This document shows positions 62,302-64,000 of a stretch of 64,000 nt of DNA, one piece after another. The stretch covers positions 901,047 through 965,046 of the forward strand of contig VZRZ01001260.1 in assembly GCA_013398175.1 (NCBI GenBank), given 5' to 3'. The position numbers and the translations under genes are program-made. This DNA is from Climacteris rufus (Eukaryota > Chordata > Aves > Passeriformes > Climacteridae). Below the pieces are notes generated by a model. That model was given only the letters and a program-made list of their open reading frames with translations. It had not been told where the DNA came from and searched no databases. The stretch's first letter is position 1. Each line of letters starts with the position of its first letter.

Positions 62302-63817
62302 GTAAGTGAATCTAAACGTGTGCCGTTGCTCCCATGGCCTCCTTCACTACTGTGGGCTCAATTTTCAATTAATTCCTATTAAACCATCAGCTCCCTTTAG
62401 AAACCACTCTCGATTCTGTGTAAGTTTGCTCTAATTAGCACTGAATAACCAAAGTATAACAGCAGCACCTATTCTCCCAGCATTTTTAACAAGCTGTCAG
62501 AGGAGGAACAGTGTGAATAACAGCTGAGTTTAATATGCTACTTTGCCTTTTTTTTTTTTCTCCCTTTTCCCTGCATTGAGTTGCTTTTAATATTTCTGGG
62601 TGACCGAAGCAACCAACTTCGAGGTCAAGTGAATACACACAAATTCTTATAGTTCCTTGACACAAAGAGTTCAATCTTGACAAAAAAATAACCCTCTGAA
62701 GAAGTCTCCTCAAATGACTCCAGGATGCGTCATCTGACACATTTATTGCTCAGGGTCTCTGCTGAAGGCGTTCAATATACAATTATCTCAGCTGAGCAAC
62801 AACCCTTTATCCTATGCATTCAAATCCTTCAGCTTTCTCCAGGAGAATTTTCATGGAAACCCTTTTCAACATCAAAATAATGGTATATTATTGAATGTCT
62901 GAGGTATTTTTTGTTTATCAGAAATTTCATCCACGGGTGATAAAAATGGCAACTTGCTCTCACTACTGACAAAATATATCCATCTGAGAACTTCAGGGAT
63001 GCAGGAGCTCATCCCACCAGGTTCCTGCAAAACCTGAAAGTTCCTATGGGCTCCAACAGGAGCAGAGAGCACTCCAAGGGCTGAAAGAGGCATTTCCAGT
63101 GAATCTTTCACATTATTCATTTAATTAAAGAAAAGATGTAGTAAGGAGATGGTGGGGAAAAAATAATTGATTGCTTCTTGATATAAATGACATTGATTCT
63201 GATTCAGGAAGTCCCTGATCCTCAAATCACTGGAGTCTGGGGAAGTATCACTGAGTGTTTACCCCATCCCTGTCATCCTTCCTGCACCATCCTTTTGCTA
63301 GCACTGAGAACAGTGAGTCATTCCTCAGTTCCAAAAGGTGCCTCACCCTGCCTTCCACACCATGGTGCTCTCTTTTTCCATGAAAATCCACAGAATATGT
63401 CCAACCTTGTTTGGACATCTTCAGACAACACTGCAGATGTTTCCTGAGATGGGGCCAAATGCTCAGATGTTCAGAATGGGAGTAATTCCCTTGAAGTCAT
63501 AGGAGTTCTTCCAATTCCTGCCACCTGAGAATGCTGCCTACTGTTCAAACCCGATCCACCATCCCACTGCAAACATTTACATAGAAAACAGGTTTAGGGA
63601 AGGAGAGATTGACAACTTCATTCCTGATATCCTAATTGTGGGCTGGACAGCAATTTATCTTTTCTCTGATCAAACCTACCAGCTATGAGCAAAGTTTCAC
63701 AACTGCAGGAGGCTTTGTGTTGCAACTTGCAACAAAAAATGTGGCATCACACGTTATGGCTGAAGTGTTCAAGGCACACAGATCTCGTGGGCCAACAGAA
63801 CTTTTATTATAGGATTT
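62302..63817. other. Non-coding sequence, no gene seen
   Basis: AT-rich sequence with a T-rich run at about 62549-62560. No gene, RNA or repeat family is recognised. Confidence 0.5.
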
Positions 63818-63835
63818 TTGTTGTTGTTGTTGTTG
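63818..63835. repeat. (TTG)6 microsatellite
   Basis: Six perfect TTG units after a short T run. Confidence 0.95.
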
Positions 63836-64000
63836 AATTGAAGAGATGCAGCTTTAGTCTTTGAAGTTTAAGACTAGTTGTAAATTCCTTGAAGTCAGCC
63901 CTATTTCCTTTTATATTAGCATGTTAACAAGCTTTGGAAGACTGACAGACCTTACAGGAAGACACAGCTGGGTGCTCCTCTAGTCTGGGCTTAATGAAAA

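Noticed and set aside
1..64000. tRNA, rRNA, known microRNA hairpins, CRISPR arrays, bacterial-type operons
   Set aside because: I looked by eye for tRNA box motifs, common microRNA seeds and direct-repeat arrays and found none. MIR box-B-like words are explained by SINE relics.

Overview
This is 64 kb of vertebrate nuclear DNA, most likely from a bird. The evidence for that is: no compact coding ORFs anywhere; an AT-leaning base composition with short CpG-rich patches; chicken-repeat-1 (CR1) LINE remnants of the sauropsid type; a few very decayed MIR SINE copies; and very sparse interspersed repeats overall, which fits a bird better than a mammal. Two runs of N mark it as a draft assembly. 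I cannot identify the species, chromosome or flanking genes.

I find no protein-coding gene, tRNA, rRNA or CRISPR array that I can defend. Essentially all open reading frames are chance-length, or come from low-complexity or GC-rich sequence. The best reading is intergenic or intronic DNA of the gene-desert type, with one CpG island and several patches that look like conserved regulatory DNA.

Layout. 1-1.28 kb is AT-rich. 1.28-1.50 kb is a 10-bp polypurine minisatellite. 1.69-1.81 kb is an assembly gap. 1.83-2.43 kb is a CpG island containing a perfect 68-bp tandem duplication. 2.4-9.6 kb is mostly featureless, with a MIR relic near 8.2 kb. 9.6-10.07 kb holds two abutting CR1 fragments in opposite orientation. 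10.1-20.9 kb shows no gene. 20.94-22.26 kb is the most regulatory-looking block of the window: a CpG-enriched half followed by an AT-rich half dense in homeobox- and SOX-type motifs. A truncated CR1 lies at 24.2-24.5 kb. A second enhancer-like AT-rich block is at 27.55-28.13 kb, and weaker ones are near 5.6-6.3, 36.4-36.6, 38.7-39.17, 40.65-41.06 and 44.33-44.6 kb. Further MIR relics sit near 29.5 and 56.8 kb. A 30-N gap inside an A-rich tract is at 52.57 kb.

No undescribed system is evident. The observations most worth a check are the 20.9-22.3 kb regulatory block, the CpG island with its unstable repeats and gap, and three short intervals bounded by good splice signals that could be exons of an unannotated transcript (38.1, 58.0 and 62.25 kb). 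All statements about conservation are inference from sequence texture; no alignment was possible.
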